64,000 nt of DNA from Palsa-504 sp963744575. Its GTDB lineage: Bacteria; Actinomycetota; Actinomycetes; Streptosporangiales; Streptosporangiaceae. The stretch covers positions 186,001-250,000 of the forward strand of contig CAVUUF010000014.1 in the NCBI GenBank assembly GCA_963744575.1, read 5' to 3'. The translations under genes and the position numbers were made by a program. This document shows, piece after piece, positions 44,776 through 52,178 of this stretch; position 1 is the stretch's first letter, and each line of letters starts with the position of its first letter. Below the pieces are notes generated by a model. That model had not been told where the DNA came from. It searched no databases and saw only the letters and a list, made by a program, of their open reading frames with translations.

Positions 44776-44823
44776 GCCCGCGCACCGGAAGCTTAACCGG
44801 ACCCGTCGGCAGGCCGGACGCGG

Positions 44824-45027
44824 CTAGGCGTCGTGCGTGCCCCGGCACGCGCTCACGCCGGCGTCATAGGCACGGTCGAAGACCGCGTTCACGACGGCCT
44901 GCGGAATGCGCCAGCGGGTACCCTCATCGTCGGGCTCGTCCTGCTGCTGGTAGATGGTTCCCAGCCAGAACGCGGGACGATCATCGCCGGAAAGCATCTC
45001 CTGCCGGCGCTGCTCCCACGGGTCCAT
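44824..45027 (-). CDS. Hypothetical protein, 67 aa
   Basis: Acidic small protein (MDPWEQRRQEMLSGDDRPAF, QQQDEPDDEGTRWRIPQAVV, FDRAYDAGVSACRGTH). Its ATG overlaps the stop of the 42-aa gene upstream by one base (TAATG), so it is co-translated with it. No recognised domain. Confidence 0.6.
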   Translation of the reverse strand: MDPWEQRRQEMLSGDDRPAFWLGTIYQQQDEPDDEGTRWRIPQAVVNAVFDRAYDAGVSACRGTHDA

Positions 45028-45155
45028 TACTGGCCGTCCCCGTTGAGAACGCTATCCGCCCACGCCAAGGCGAGCTGGCGCATGACCGTGGCGACATGCA
45101 TCCCGCCTTTTTCCCGGCACGCGGACTTTAAGCGCTGGTGCTCGGCTTCGGTCAT
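45027..45155 (-). CDS. 42-aa ribbon-helix-helix-like protein
   Basis: Reads MTEAEHQRLKSACREKGGMH then VATVMRQLALAWADSVLNG. The pattern (short strand-like N-terminus, two helices) resembles small ribbon-helix-helix regulators or copy-control proteins of actinobacterial integrative elements; this is inference. ATG overlaps an upstream minus-strand stop by 4 nt (ATGA) and its own stop overlaps the next ATG by 1 nt: a chain of three coupled frames. Confidence 0.6.
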   Translation of the reverse strand: MTEAEHQRLKSACREKGGMHVATVMRQLALAWADSVLNGDGQ

Positions 45156-45604
45156 GCGCGTGCCGCCGTGAGCCTTTCTCGCCGCCCGAACCGCTCGGCG
45201 GCGCCCCGCAGGATACGCGCCAGGAGCGGCCAGAACCGCCTGAGCATGACGATGTGGACCAGGACCAGGACCGGGACGGCGCGGACACCGGGGAGTACGG
45301 CGCGCGGATCGAGCTGCCCGGCCCGAGTTACGGCGGCGCCGCGTACAACGGCGGTGGCGGGCAGCTCGCCAACGACATGAGCGGCACCGTGCCGCCCGCC
45401 ATCAGCGGCACCACGCCCAAGGCCATCAGCGGCACCACGCCGCGGGCCATCGAATCCGCGGCGCCGAAGGTCATCCCCGGCACCGCCGAGGACGTGCTGT
45501 AGCCAGCTTGCGCGTAGTGGCCGCATCGTCGGGGTCGAGGACCACTTCGAGGTCGGGGTCGAGGACCACTTCGAGGTCGAGGGACCGAAGGTCATCGCCG
45601 GCAC
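45152..45604 (-). CDS. Uncertain open frame upstream of the 42-aa gene
   Basis: The frame ends in ATGA overlap with the 42-aa gene, which argues that at least its 3' part is translated. The plausible part is basic with a hydrophobic stretch (VPVLVLVHIVMLRRFWPLLA, RGAAERFGRRERLTAARA); a minimal version would start at the ATG in that stretch, about 31 residues. The N-terminal part is a repeat (SKWSSTPT twice) and Gly/Arg-rich. Competes with the plus-strand frame at 45254-45502; one of the two is a shadow. Confidence 0.3.
   Translation of the reverse strand: MPAMTFGPSTSKWSSTPTSKWSSTPTMRPLRASWLQHVLGGAGDDLRRRGFDGPRRGAADGLGRGAADGGRHGAAHVVGELPATAVVRGAAVTRAGQLDPRAVLPGVRAVPVLVLVHIVMLRRFWPLLARILRGAAERFGRRERLTAARA
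45254..45502 (+). CDS. Uncertain repetitive open frame, 82 aa
   Basis: GTG start, no good ribosome site. Encodes a Gly/Asp-rich protein with an internal repeat (AISGTTPKAISGTTPRAIES) ending APKVIPGTAEDVL. A near-duplicate of the ending (GPKVIAGTVEPEL, stop at 45623) follows about 100 bp later, so the 3' part was duplicated. Strand choice is uncertain. Confidence 0.3.
   Translation: MDQDQDRDGADTGEYGARIELPGPSYGGAAYNGGGGQLANDMSGTVPPAISGTTPKAISGTTPRAIESAAPKVIPGTAEDVL
45531..45578. repeat. Two exact 24-bp tandem repeats
   Basis: The unit beginning GGGGTCGAGGACCACTTCG is repeated exactly at 45531-45554 and 45555-45578. It lies between the two similar 3' endings noted for the 82-aa frame. Confidence 0.85.
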
Positions 45605-45675
45605 CGTCGAACCGGAGCTGTAGGCGTCCGGTCACTCGTTTCAGGTTGCGGACAGCGCCCCTCTCCCGGTAGGAC

Positions 45676-45831
45676 ATGACCGTGGAGTTAGCCAGCGAAG
45701 ACATGTGGGCGGGCATGTTCCCGCTCCCGGACGACGTGAGCATGGAACCGCAGCCGCTGAGCGACCGGCAGATCGCGGAGTTGACCGCGTTATTCAGGAC
45801 GGCAAGACAAGGTAACGAACCGGCCGCCTAG
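45676..45831 (+). CDS. Small protein, 51 aa
   Basis: Reads MTVELASEDMWAGMFPLPDD then MEPQPLSDRQIAELTALFRT. Acidic, with an amphipathic C-terminal helix; looks like a folded or partner-binding peptide. Its stop overlaps the convergent integrase stop region by 4 bp. The frame is too well ordered for chance, though the ribosome site (GTAGGA) is close to the ATG. Confidence 0.5.
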   Translation: MTVELASEDMWAGMFPLPDDVSMEPQPLSDRQIAELTALFRTARQGNEPAA

Positions 45832-47327
45832 CCCCTTAGCCAGGCCACCCGGACTAGCTTCTCCATGTCGGGGTTCCTGCACCCGCAGCCGGGGGGGCGA
45901 AGCGTAACGTGAACCAGTGAATCCACTATCCTGCGCTGGATCGTGACATCCAGCTTTGGCCAAAGATCGGCGGGATCATCGGCGGTCAGCAGCAGTGCCA
46001 CCGCGTCTACCTTCCCGGCCTCCGCAACCTGCGCGTCTATCTCCTCCAGCCTGGCGGTGACCCTCTTGGCCGCGTCCAGGTAGATGGGTCGGGGCAGCAG
46101 ACCCATCGCCTCATCCCCCGCCATCCTGGCCAGCCCGTCGCTGATCTCCTTGCGCTCAGCCTTGAGCTTCGGCACGTCGACCGTACCGTCCCGGCTGTGC
46201 AGGAAGATGGCTTCCGCATCCGGCTCGCGCACACGGCCCAGGATCTTTAGCGTGACGTATTCGTCAACTGGGTCCGCTCGTATGGAGACATGCGGTCCCG
46301 GACGGCCTTCCGCCTTGGATGTGTACTCCTGGCACTTGTACGTCCGGTAAGTAATGCGGGGCTGGTCTGCGAACTTGCCCTTGCGCCTCTGGGATCGCAT
46401 GTCGCCCTGCACCCTGGCACCGCACCGGCAGTAAAACAGGAAGCCACCCAGGGACACGTTCCCGCGCGGCGTTGCCCGCGTGGGGTCGCGCAGCACATCA
46501 CGGACCGCATAGAAGGTCTCTGGGGTGACGATCGGAACCCAGTTTCCCGTTCCGATGATCTCCCTGGAGTTCGGCAATGTCATCAGGCCGGCGATGCTCG
46601 GGTTGGTGAGGATCTGGGTCACTGAAGAGTTCGTCCATCGCCCGCTGAAGGCGACCTCTTCCCCCTTGCTGTTGCGGTAGGTCCTACCGCTGAACCGCGG
46701 CTTGATTCCCCGTTCGGTCCAGTTCCGGGTGATCGCGGCGACTGATCCTCCGGACAGGACATGCGGGCAGGCCCAGCGGATGGCTTCGGCTTCTTCCTCG
46801 CAGAGGGTCACGCGGTCTTCGTTCCAGCCGAACGGGCGCATGGTGTGCGGGCTGCGGTCGCCGTTCTGCGCACGTTCCAGGTTGGCCCGCTTCTGCCTGC
46901 GTGCCTTCCTCATCACTTCCTGCCGGGCGAGCGCGACCGTGATGCGGGCAAAGGTCTGGCCTGAGTCCGTGCGGAGATCTATATCTCCCTCGTACACGGT
47001 TGCGACCAGGACGCCGGCCTTCTCCATAATCGGGATGATCTCCTCCAGCTCAATCGGCTGGCGGTACAGGCGGTCCATGTAGGTGATAATCAGCACGTCC
47101 GGGCCGTGACCGGTCTTGATGAGATGCATCATCCGGGCGTAGTCAGTGTTCCTGCGGCTCTTAGTCGCCGACACGTCGTTGTCCGCGAACCTGCCTTCGG
47201 TAGGGATCGTCCAGCCACGGCGGTCAGCGTGCCTTTCGGTGTCTTCCTGCTGCCTGCCGATGCCTGCGTCATGGTCCTTGGACTGGCGCGCATAGGACCA
47301 CGCGATGAGCCGATCGTCCCCGTCCAT
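45828..47327 (-). CDS. Large serine recombinase (integrase)
   Basis: 499 aa. The N-terminal resolvase domain has YARQSKD with nucleophile Ser16, and ITYMDRLYRQPIELEEIIPI and RITVALARQEVMRKARRQKR; then the recombinase domain (HTMRPFGWNEDRVTLCEEEA, GGSVAAITRNWTERGIKP, NPSIAGLMTLPNSREIIGTG) and a zinc-ribbon domain with a reduced set of ligands (FYCRCGARVQG, YKCQEY), then a coiled-coil region (KLKAERKEISDGLARMAGDE). All catalytic residues look intact, so it may still be active. It presumably integrated the surrounding element. No recombination directionality factor can be recognised. Confidence 0.92.
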   Translation of the reverse strand: MDGDDRLIAWSYARQSKDHDAGIGRQQEDTERHADRRGWTIPTEGRFADNDVSATKSRRNTDYARMMHLIKTGHGPDVLIITYMDRLYRQPIELEEIIPIMEKAGVLVATVYEGDIDLRTDSGQTFARITVALARQEVMRKARRQKRANLERAQNGDRSPHTMRPFGWNEDRVTLCEEEAEAIRWACPHVLSGGSVAAITRNWTERGIKPRFSGRTYRNSKGEEVAFSGRWTNSSVTQILTNPSIAGLMTLPNSREIIGTGNWVPIVTPETFYAVRDVLRDPTRATPRGNVSLGGFLFYCRCGARVQGDMRSQRRKGKFADQPRITYRTYKCQEYTSKAEGRPGPHVSIRADPVDEYVTLKILGRVREPDAEAIFLHSRDGTVDVPKLKAERKEISDGLARMAGDEAMGLLPRPIYLDAAKRVTARLEEIDAQVAEAGKVDAVALLLTADDPADLWPKLDVTIQRRIVDSLVHVTLRPPGCGCRNPDMEKLVRVAWLRG

Positions 47328-47388
47328 GGCGTGTCGCCTCGCTCTCGTCCGCTCATTGCGCTATCCAGAACATGACGATACGCTCAGT

Positions 47389-47430
47389 CGTGGGATCAAT
47401 CAACATCTGGCACGTGACCAATGTCCCACG
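47389..47430. promoter_or_regulatory. Inverted repeat beside the integrase (possible attachment site)
   Basis: CGTGGGA (47389-47395) and TCCCACG (47424-47430) flank a 28-bp spacer with a central GGCACGTGACC. It lies about 60 bp upstream of the integrase start, where attachment sites of serine integrases often sit, but it may equally be the integrase operator. Confidence 0.3.
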
Positions 47431-47526
47431 TCCTGGCATCTTCCAAACACCCCTCGTGCGGCAGCTATCGATTGCACTCCCCGCCGCGGCGGAGACGGGT
47501 GGTCAGGGGGCGGCGGAGGCGGGTGG

Positions 47527-48702
47527 TCAGGAGGCGGCGGCCTTCAGGGGGGTGGCGGGGTCGGTGAGGCGGGAGGCGTCTACCGGGGTGGCGGCGGCGA
47601 TGAGGCGGCGAGCCTGGAGGAGGTCGCGTGGACGGCCGACCGTCAGCGCGGCGACCAGCCGGCCGCCCGCCAGCCAGCACGCCGCCCAGGTGGGCTCGGC
47701 CGGGTCGCCGCGCCAGACGAGGCTGTCCGCGTCGCCGTGGTAGCCGACGTACTGCACCATCCGGCCGAACTGCTCCGACCAGAAGTACGGCACCGGGTCG
47801 TACGCCTTGTCGCCGCCGAGCACATTGGCCGCGACCACCTCGGGCGCGTGCAGGGCCACGTCCCAGTGCTCGAACCGCAGCCGCCGCCCGAACCGCCGCG
47901 ACTCGAACGCGGCGCAGTCCCCGACCGCGTAGACGCCGGGCCGCGAGGTGCGCAGGCCGGCGTCCACGGCCACGCCGTTCTCCAGCCGGACCCCGGAACC
48001 CTCCAGCCAGCGCGTAGCCGGCCGGACCCCGACCGCGGTGACGATCTCGTCGGCCTCCACCCGCTCGCCGCCGGCCAGCGCGAGCCCGCCCGGCTGCACG
48101 GCCTCGACCGCGGTCGACACCCGCAGGTCCACGCCGGCCGCGGCGTACCAGCGGGCCGTCTGGGCGCCCGCGTCGGCGCCGATCGCCCCGGCCAGCGGCG
48201 CGGGCCCGGCCTCCACCACGGTGACCTGGCTGCCGTGCGCGACCGCGGCCGTGGCCAGTTCGGCCCCGATCCAGCCGGCCCCCACGATGGCCAGCCGCAG
48301 GCCGGGGCGGAGCAGGTCGCGCAGCGCCAGCGCGTCGTCGTAGGTGCGCAGCAGGCGCTGCCGTCCCTCGCCGGGCAGCGTCACCGGCAGCGCCCCGGTG
48401 GCCAGCACCAGGTGCTGGAACGGGTGCTCGCCGCGGTTGGTGACCAGGGCGTCGCCGAGCCCGGTGGCGGCCTCCTCCGGGCGGAAGTCCACGCCGAGCG
48501 CGGCGAAGTCGGCCTGCAGCGACGGGTCGAGGCCGGGCTCGGTGAGCACCTTCTTGGACAGCGGCGGCCGGTCGTACGGCGGCCGCTGCTCGGCGCCGAT
48601 CAGGGTGATCGGGCCGGTGAAGCCGCGCTCGCGCAGTTCCTCCGCGGTCCGCAGCCCGGCCAGCCCCGCGCCAGCCACCACAACTCGTCCGCTATCGGTC
48701 AT
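47527..48702 (-). CDS. FAD/NAD(P)-dependent oxidoreductase (ferredoxin reductase type)
   Basis: 391 aa. FAD-binding GxGxxG at the N-terminus (RVVVAGAGLAGLRTAEELRE), the NAD site (LAIVGAGWIGAELATAAVAH) and the C-terminal FAD motif (RPGVYAVGDCAAFES), then a reductase C-terminal domain (VVAANVLGGDKAYDPVPYFW). Typical of ferredoxin or rubredoxin reductases supplying cytochromes P450 or Rieske oxygenases; the partner is not in the window. Near its stop is a GGCGGCGGA-type repeat. Divergent from the PASTA kinase. Confidence 0.88.
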   Translation of the reverse strand: MTDSGRVVVAGAGLAGLRTAEELRERGFTGPITLIGAEQRPPYDRPPLSKKVLTEPGLDPSLQADFAALGVDFRPEEAATGLGDALVTNRGEHPFQHLVLATGALPVTLPGEGRQRLLRTYDDALALRDLLRPGLRLAIVGAGWIGAELATAAVAHGSQVTVVEAGPAPLAGAIGADAGAQTARWYAAAGVDLRVSTAVEAVQPGGLALAGGERVEADEIVTAVGVRPATRWLEGSGVRLENGVAVDAGLRTSRPGVYAVGDCAAFESRRFGRRLRFEHWDVALHAPEVVAANVLGGDKAYDPVPYFWSEQFGRMVQYVGYHGDADSLVWRGDPAEPTWAACWLAGGRLVAALTVGRPRDLLQARRLIAAATPVDASRLTDPATPLKAAAS

Positions 48703-48830
48703 GAGGAGACCTTACGATCCCCGAACGGGCCGGGGTTGCCAGCTCCCGTGGTCACCTCGAGCCGTGTCTGGCCACCCGGGACCCGGTGATTAACACGCCG
48801 GATGGCCGAAACGACCGTAAAATCATCGCG

Positions 48831-50879
48831 ATGGACGATACGCTGGCCAATCCTCCGCCCGCCTTCCCGTCCCTGTCCACGGGGCGGCTGCTCGACGGGC
48901 GCTACGCCGTGACGGCGCGCATCGCGCACGGCGGGATGGCCACTGTCTACCGGGCCACCGACACCCGGCTGGACCGCGAGGTGGCCCTCAAGGTCATGCA
49001 CGCCGAACTGGCCAGGGACGAGGAGTTCGTCCGCCGGTTCGTCGGCGAGGCCAAGTCGGTGGCGCGGCTATCGCACCAGAACGTGGTCGCGGTCTACGAC
49101 CAGGGCTCCGACGGGCCGTTCCTGTACCTGGCGATGGAGTACGTGCCCGGGCGCACGCTCAAGGAGGTGCTCAAGGACAGCGGGCGGTTCTCCCCCGCGA
49201 CGGCGCTCGAGATCATGACCGGCGTGCTCGACGGGCTCGCCGCCGCGCACGGGTCCGGGATCGTGCACCGCGACGTCAAGCCGGAGAACGTCCTGGTGAC
49301 CGCGGACGGGCGGGTCAAGGTGGCCGACTTCGGCCTGGCCCGGGCCAAGTCGGCGGCCGGGCACACCCGCGCCGGGCTGCTCATCGGCACGGTCGCGTAC
49401 GTGCCGCCCGAGCAGGTGACCGGTGGCAGCACCGGGCCGGACGGAGATGTGTACTCGGCCGGGGTGATGCTCTTCGAGCTGCTCACCGGCCAGCTGCCGT
49501 TCACTGGCGACACCCCGCTGTCGGTCGCCTACCAGCACGTCAACTCCGGCGTCCCGGCGCCGTCCGCGCTGGTGCCCGGCATCCCCGCGGCGGTCGACCA
49601 GCTCGTGCTCGCCGCGACCAGCCGGGATCCGGCGCGGCGCCCCGCCGACGCGGGCGAGTTCGGCCGGGCAGTCCGGCAGGTACGGGAGGGACTGTTCGGA
49701 TCGAGCGGGTTCACCGGGCTGATGGGGGCGGGCGCCGAGGGGATGGCCGAGGCGCCGTGGCTGGACCTGGACACGCCCGCGGCCAGCAACGGGTGGTGGG
49801 CGCGCAGCGCCACGCTGCCTCCGGTCAGCGGGCACGACACGGACCCGTCCCGGGCCAGCCCAGCCGGCACCACTCCGCGCGGCACCGGCTCGTCCTTCGG
49901 GATGGGCGAGTTCCGCGGCGGCCGCGAGGACTCGCACACGCTCGTGGTGGACCGCGAGGACGGCGGCGGCTACGGCGGCGGCTACCATGGCGGACGCCGC
50001 CGCGAGTCGGTCCTGAGCCGGTGGCTGTTCAGCCCCCGGCTGCTGATCGTCGCGGCGGTCGTCGTGCTCGGCCTGGGGCTCGGGTTCGGCAGCTGGTGGC
50101 TCACCTCGGGCCGGTACGCGCAGGTGCCCGCGGTGTCCGGGGACAACGTCACCGTCGCCACCACCGCGCTGACCGCCGACGGCTTCATCGTCAAGCAAGG
50201 CGGCCGGGTGCGCAGCAACACGGTGCCCTCGGGCATGGTGGTCCGCACCAGCCCGGCCGGGCGGGTGTCCAGGGGCTCGGTGATCGCGCTGCTGATCTCG
50301 AGCGGCCCGTTCACCTCCGTGGTGCCCACCGTGACGGGCGAGACGCAGAGCGCCGGGCAGGCCGCGCTGCGGCGCGTCCACTTGGCCTCCGCCATCCAGA
50401 AGGTCGCCTCGGACGCCCCGGTCGGCACGGTGACCGGCACCAGCCCGCCCGCGGGCACCACCTGGCCGCAGACCAGGACGGTCACGCTCCTGGTCGCGGG
50501 GGGGCCGCCGCTGCCCAGCTTCGTCGGAATGAACATCAGTACCGCGACGGCACTGGCCAGCCAGGACCAGGTGCACCTGCAGCAGCAGCCCGACGGCACC
50601 AGCCAGCAGGCCCAGGGCACCATCACCGGGCAACAGCCAGGGGCCGGCGGGCTGGTCCAGCCGGGCCAGACGGTGATCGTCCGGGTGTCCACCGGCCCGC
50701 AGGTGGTCAACGTGCCTGACGTGGCCGGCCTCCCGGTGGATCAGGCCACCCAGCAGCTGCAGGCAGCCGGGTTCCAGGTCCAGGCGACCAGGATCGGCTT
50801 CAGTAACAGGGTGTTCGACTACAACCCGTCCGGCCAGGCGCCGCGCGGCAGCACCATCACCCTCTACGTCGGCTTCTGA
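48831..50879 (+). CDS. PASTA-domain Ser/Thr protein kinase (PknL/PknB-like)
   Basis: Membrane kinase of 682 aa. Kinase domain about 20-285: GGMATVYRATD, ATP-binding Lys54 in VALKVMH, HRDVKPENVLV (Asp148), ADFGLARAK (Asp166), GTVAYVPPEQ. A Gly/Ser-rich juxtamembrane stretch is followed by one membrane span at about 404-424 (LLIVAAVVVLGLGLGFGSWW) and four extracellular PASTA repeats (430-682), which in known kinases sense peptidoglycan muropeptides. The Rv2175c-type gene, whose mycobacterial homologue is phosphorylated by PknL, is encoded 7 kb upstream. GTG 48786 would add 15 residues. Confidence 0.93.
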   Translation: MDDTLANPPPAFPSLSTGRLLDGRYAVTARIAHGGMATVYRATDTRLDREVALKVMHAELARDEEFVRRFVGEAKSVARLSHQNVVAVYDQGSDGPFLYLAMEYVPGRTLKEVLKDSGRFSPATALEIMTGVLDGLAAAHGSGIVHRDVKPENVLVTADGRVKVADFGLARAKSAAGHTRAGLLIGTVAYVPPEQVTGGSTGPDGDVYSAGVMLFELLTGQLPFTGDTPLSVAYQHVNSGVPAPSALVPGIPAAVDQLVLAATSRDPARRPADAGEFGRAVRQVREGLFGSSGFTGLMGAGAEGMAEAPWLDLDTPAASNGWWARSATLPPVSGHDTDPSRASPAGTTPRGTGSSFGMGEFRGGREDSHTLVVDREDGGGYGGGYHGGRRRESVLSRWLFSPRLLIVAAVVVLGLGLGFGSWWLTSGRYAQVPAVSGDNVTVATTALTADGFIVKQGGRVRSNTVPSGMVVRTSPAGRVSRGSVIALLISSGPFTSVVPTVTGETQSAGQAALRRVHLASAIQKVASDAPVGTVTGTSPPAGTTWPQTRTVTLLVAGGPPLPSFVGMNISTATALASQDQVHLQQQPDGTSQQAQGTITGQQPGAGGLVQPGQTVIVRVSTGPQVVNVPDVAGLPVDQATQQLQAAGFQVQATRIGFSNRVFDYNPSGQAPRGSTITLYVGF

Positions 50880-50899
50880 TCGCCCTTGACAGGGTGCGT

Positions 50900-50905
50900 T
50901 ATGCT
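50900..50905 (+). promoter_or_regulatory. Candidate -10 box for the aroF leader transcript
   Basis: TATGCT lies 10 nt before the leader-peptide ATG, which would give an almost leaderless start. A TTGACA at 50886-50891 is only 8 bp upstream, too close to serve as its -35; the two may belong to different overlapping promoters. Confidence 0.35.
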
Positions 50906-50915
50906 GTCCCACATC

Positions 50916-50990
50916 ATGCGCGAGCAGTTCTGGTTTTGGTTTGGCTACCGGCCCGGGTTCGGGACGGTCGCCCGCCAGGCCTTGCGCTGA
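50916..50990 (+). CDS. Aromatic-rich leader peptide, 24 aa
   Basis: Encodes a short peptide beginning MREQFWFWFGYRPGFG. Codons 5-11 are Phe-Trp-Phe-Trp-Phe-Gly-Tyr, an arrangement expected for attenuation by aromatic aminoacyl-tRNA supply. It lies between the kinase gene and aroF and is followed by antiterminator and terminator elements (see 50948-51042). No ribosome binding site is visible, suggesting leaderless translation. It is the regulatory sensor for the DAHP synthase gene. Confidence 0.85.
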   Translation: MREQFWFWFGYRPGFGTVARQALR

Positions 50991-51042
50991 CGAGAGCGAC
51001 CTGACGAGAACCCCGGGCCGGGCGGCCCGGGGTTTTCTGTTT
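50948..51042 (+). terminator. Attenuator: competing antiterminator and intrinsic terminator
   Basis: Terminator: AACCCCGGGCCG (51009-51020) pairs perfectly with CGGCCCGGGGTT (51023-51034), followed by TTTTCTGTTT. Antiterminator: CCGGCCCGGGTTC in the leader peptide gene (50948-50960) can instead pair with GAACCCCGGGCCGG (51008-51021; one bulged G). If a ribosome stalls on the Trp/Phe codons just upstream, 50948-50960 is free and the terminator cannot form; if it proceeds, the leader arm is masked and the terminator forms. Classical transcription attenuation. Confidence 0.85.
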
Positions 51043-51077
51043 GACCGGGGTTTTCTGCAGACTGGAGGCGGGACGAG

Positions 51078-52130
51078 ATGGTCGTGGTGATGGCGGCGGA
51101 GGCCGGGGAAACGGAAATCAACGGCGTCGTCGACCGGGTGCGGGCGGCGGGCGGCGACGCCTTCGTGAGCCGCGGCATGTCCCGGACCATCGTCGGCCTG
51201 GTCGGTGACGTGGACCGCTTCGACACGCTGAACCTGCGGGGCATGCCCGGAGTCAGCGACGTGGTGCGGATCTCCGCGCCGTACAAGCTGGTGAGCCGGG
51301 AGCACCACCGGGAACGTTCGGTGATCAGGGTGGCGGGCGTGCCGATCGGGCCGGACACGCTGACCGTGATCGCCGGTCCGTGCGCGGTCGAGACCGCCGA
51401 GCAGACGCTGGCGGCCGCGCTGATGGCCAGGGCGGCGGGCGCCTCGCTGCTGCGCGGCGGCGCGTACAAGCCGCGCAGCTCGCCGTACGCCTTCCAGGGT
51501 CTGGGCGAGGCCGGGCTGAAGATCCTCGCCGACGTGCGCGCCGAAACCGGCCTGCCGGTGGTGACCGAGGTGGTCGACCCGGGCGAGGTGGACCTGGTCG
51601 CCAGCTACGCGGACATGCTGCAGGTCGGGACGCGCAATATGCAGAACTTCCCGCTGCTCCAGGCGGTCGGCGGGGTGGGCAAGCCGGTCATGCTCAAGCG
51701 CGGTATGAACGCCACCATCGAGGAGTGGCTGATGGCCGCGGAGTACATCGCCCAGCGCGGCAACCTGGACATCGTGCTGTGCGAGCGCGGCATCCGCACG
51801 TTCGAGAAGGCCACCAGGAATACCCTGGACATCAGCGCGGTACCGGTCGCGCAGCGGCTGTCGCACCTGCCGGTGATCGTGGACCCGTCGCACTCGGGCG
51901 GCCGCCGGGACCTGGTGCTGCCGCTGTCCCGGGCCGCGATCGCGGTCGGCGCCGACGGCATCATCGTGGACGTCCACCCGCAGCCGGAATCCGCGCTGTG
52001 CGACGGACCGCAGGCGCTGGTCGAGTCCGACCTGCGCGAACTGGCCAGCGTGGCGGCCCACCTGTCCCCCCTGATCGGGCGCACGCTGACCCCGGCGCCC
52101 GGACTCCCCCGCGAGCCCGCCCTGGCCTGA
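51078..52130 (+). CDS. aroF: 3-deoxy-7-phosphoheptulonate synthase, type I-beta
   Basis: First step of the shikimate pathway. The N-terminal 70 residues are the small ferredoxin/ACT-like regulatory domain of I-beta enzymes (AAEAGETEINGVVDRVRAAG, SDVVRISAPYKLVSREHHRE), giving allosteric control; the barrel has VIAGPCAVETAEQTL, LLRGGAYKPRSSPYAFQGLG, KPVMLKRGMNATIEEWLMAA, LCERGIRTFEKATRNTLDIS and VIVDPSHSGGRRD. GGAGG lies 9 nt before ATG. It is controlled by the attenuator just upstream. With aroC at the far left edge it shows aromatic biosynthesis is complete in this organism. Confidence 0.95.
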   Translation: MVVVMAAEAGETEINGVVDRVRAAGGDAFVSRGMSRTIVGLVGDVDRFDTLNLRGMPGVSDVVRISAPYKLVSREHHRERSVIRVAGVPIGPDTLTVIAGPCAVETAEQTLAAALMARAAGASLLRGGAYKPRSSPYAFQGLGEAGLKILADVRAETGLPVVTEVVDPGEVDLVASYADMLQVGTRNMQNFPLLQAVGGVGKPVMLKRGMNATIEEWLMAAEYIAQRGNLDIVLCERGIRTFEKATRNTLDISAVPVAQRLSHLPVIVDPSHSGGRRDLVLPLSRAAIAVGADGIIVDVHPQPESALCDGPQALVESDLRELASVAAHLSPLIGRTLTPAPGLPREPALA

Positions 52131-52178
52131 CGAGCGGCACGCCTGAATGAGCGAGGCACGCACCGCCGCCCGTTCGGC

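Larger units (their letters stand above)
41410..47440. mobile_element. Integrated element with serine integrase and orphan small genes
   Basis: Between the Rv2175c-like gene and the oxidoreductase/kinase pair lie about a dozen small genes of accessory type, a broken regulator, and a large serine integrase at the right end pointing inward. GC content is somewhat lower than flanks. No relaxase, replication initiator, FtsK-type transfer gene or phage structural gene is seen, so this is a decayed or minimal element. Boundaries are approximate; no attL/attR direct repeat was found by eye. Confidence 0.65.

Noticed and set aside
50886..50905. TTGACA and TATGCT as one promoter
   Set aside because: The spacer is only 8 bp, too short for a sigma-70-type promoter; only the -10 is retained as a candidate.
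49068..52163. Long minus-strand frame across the kinase and aroF
   Set aside because: Antisense to two well-identified plus-strand genes; low-complexity, no motifs.
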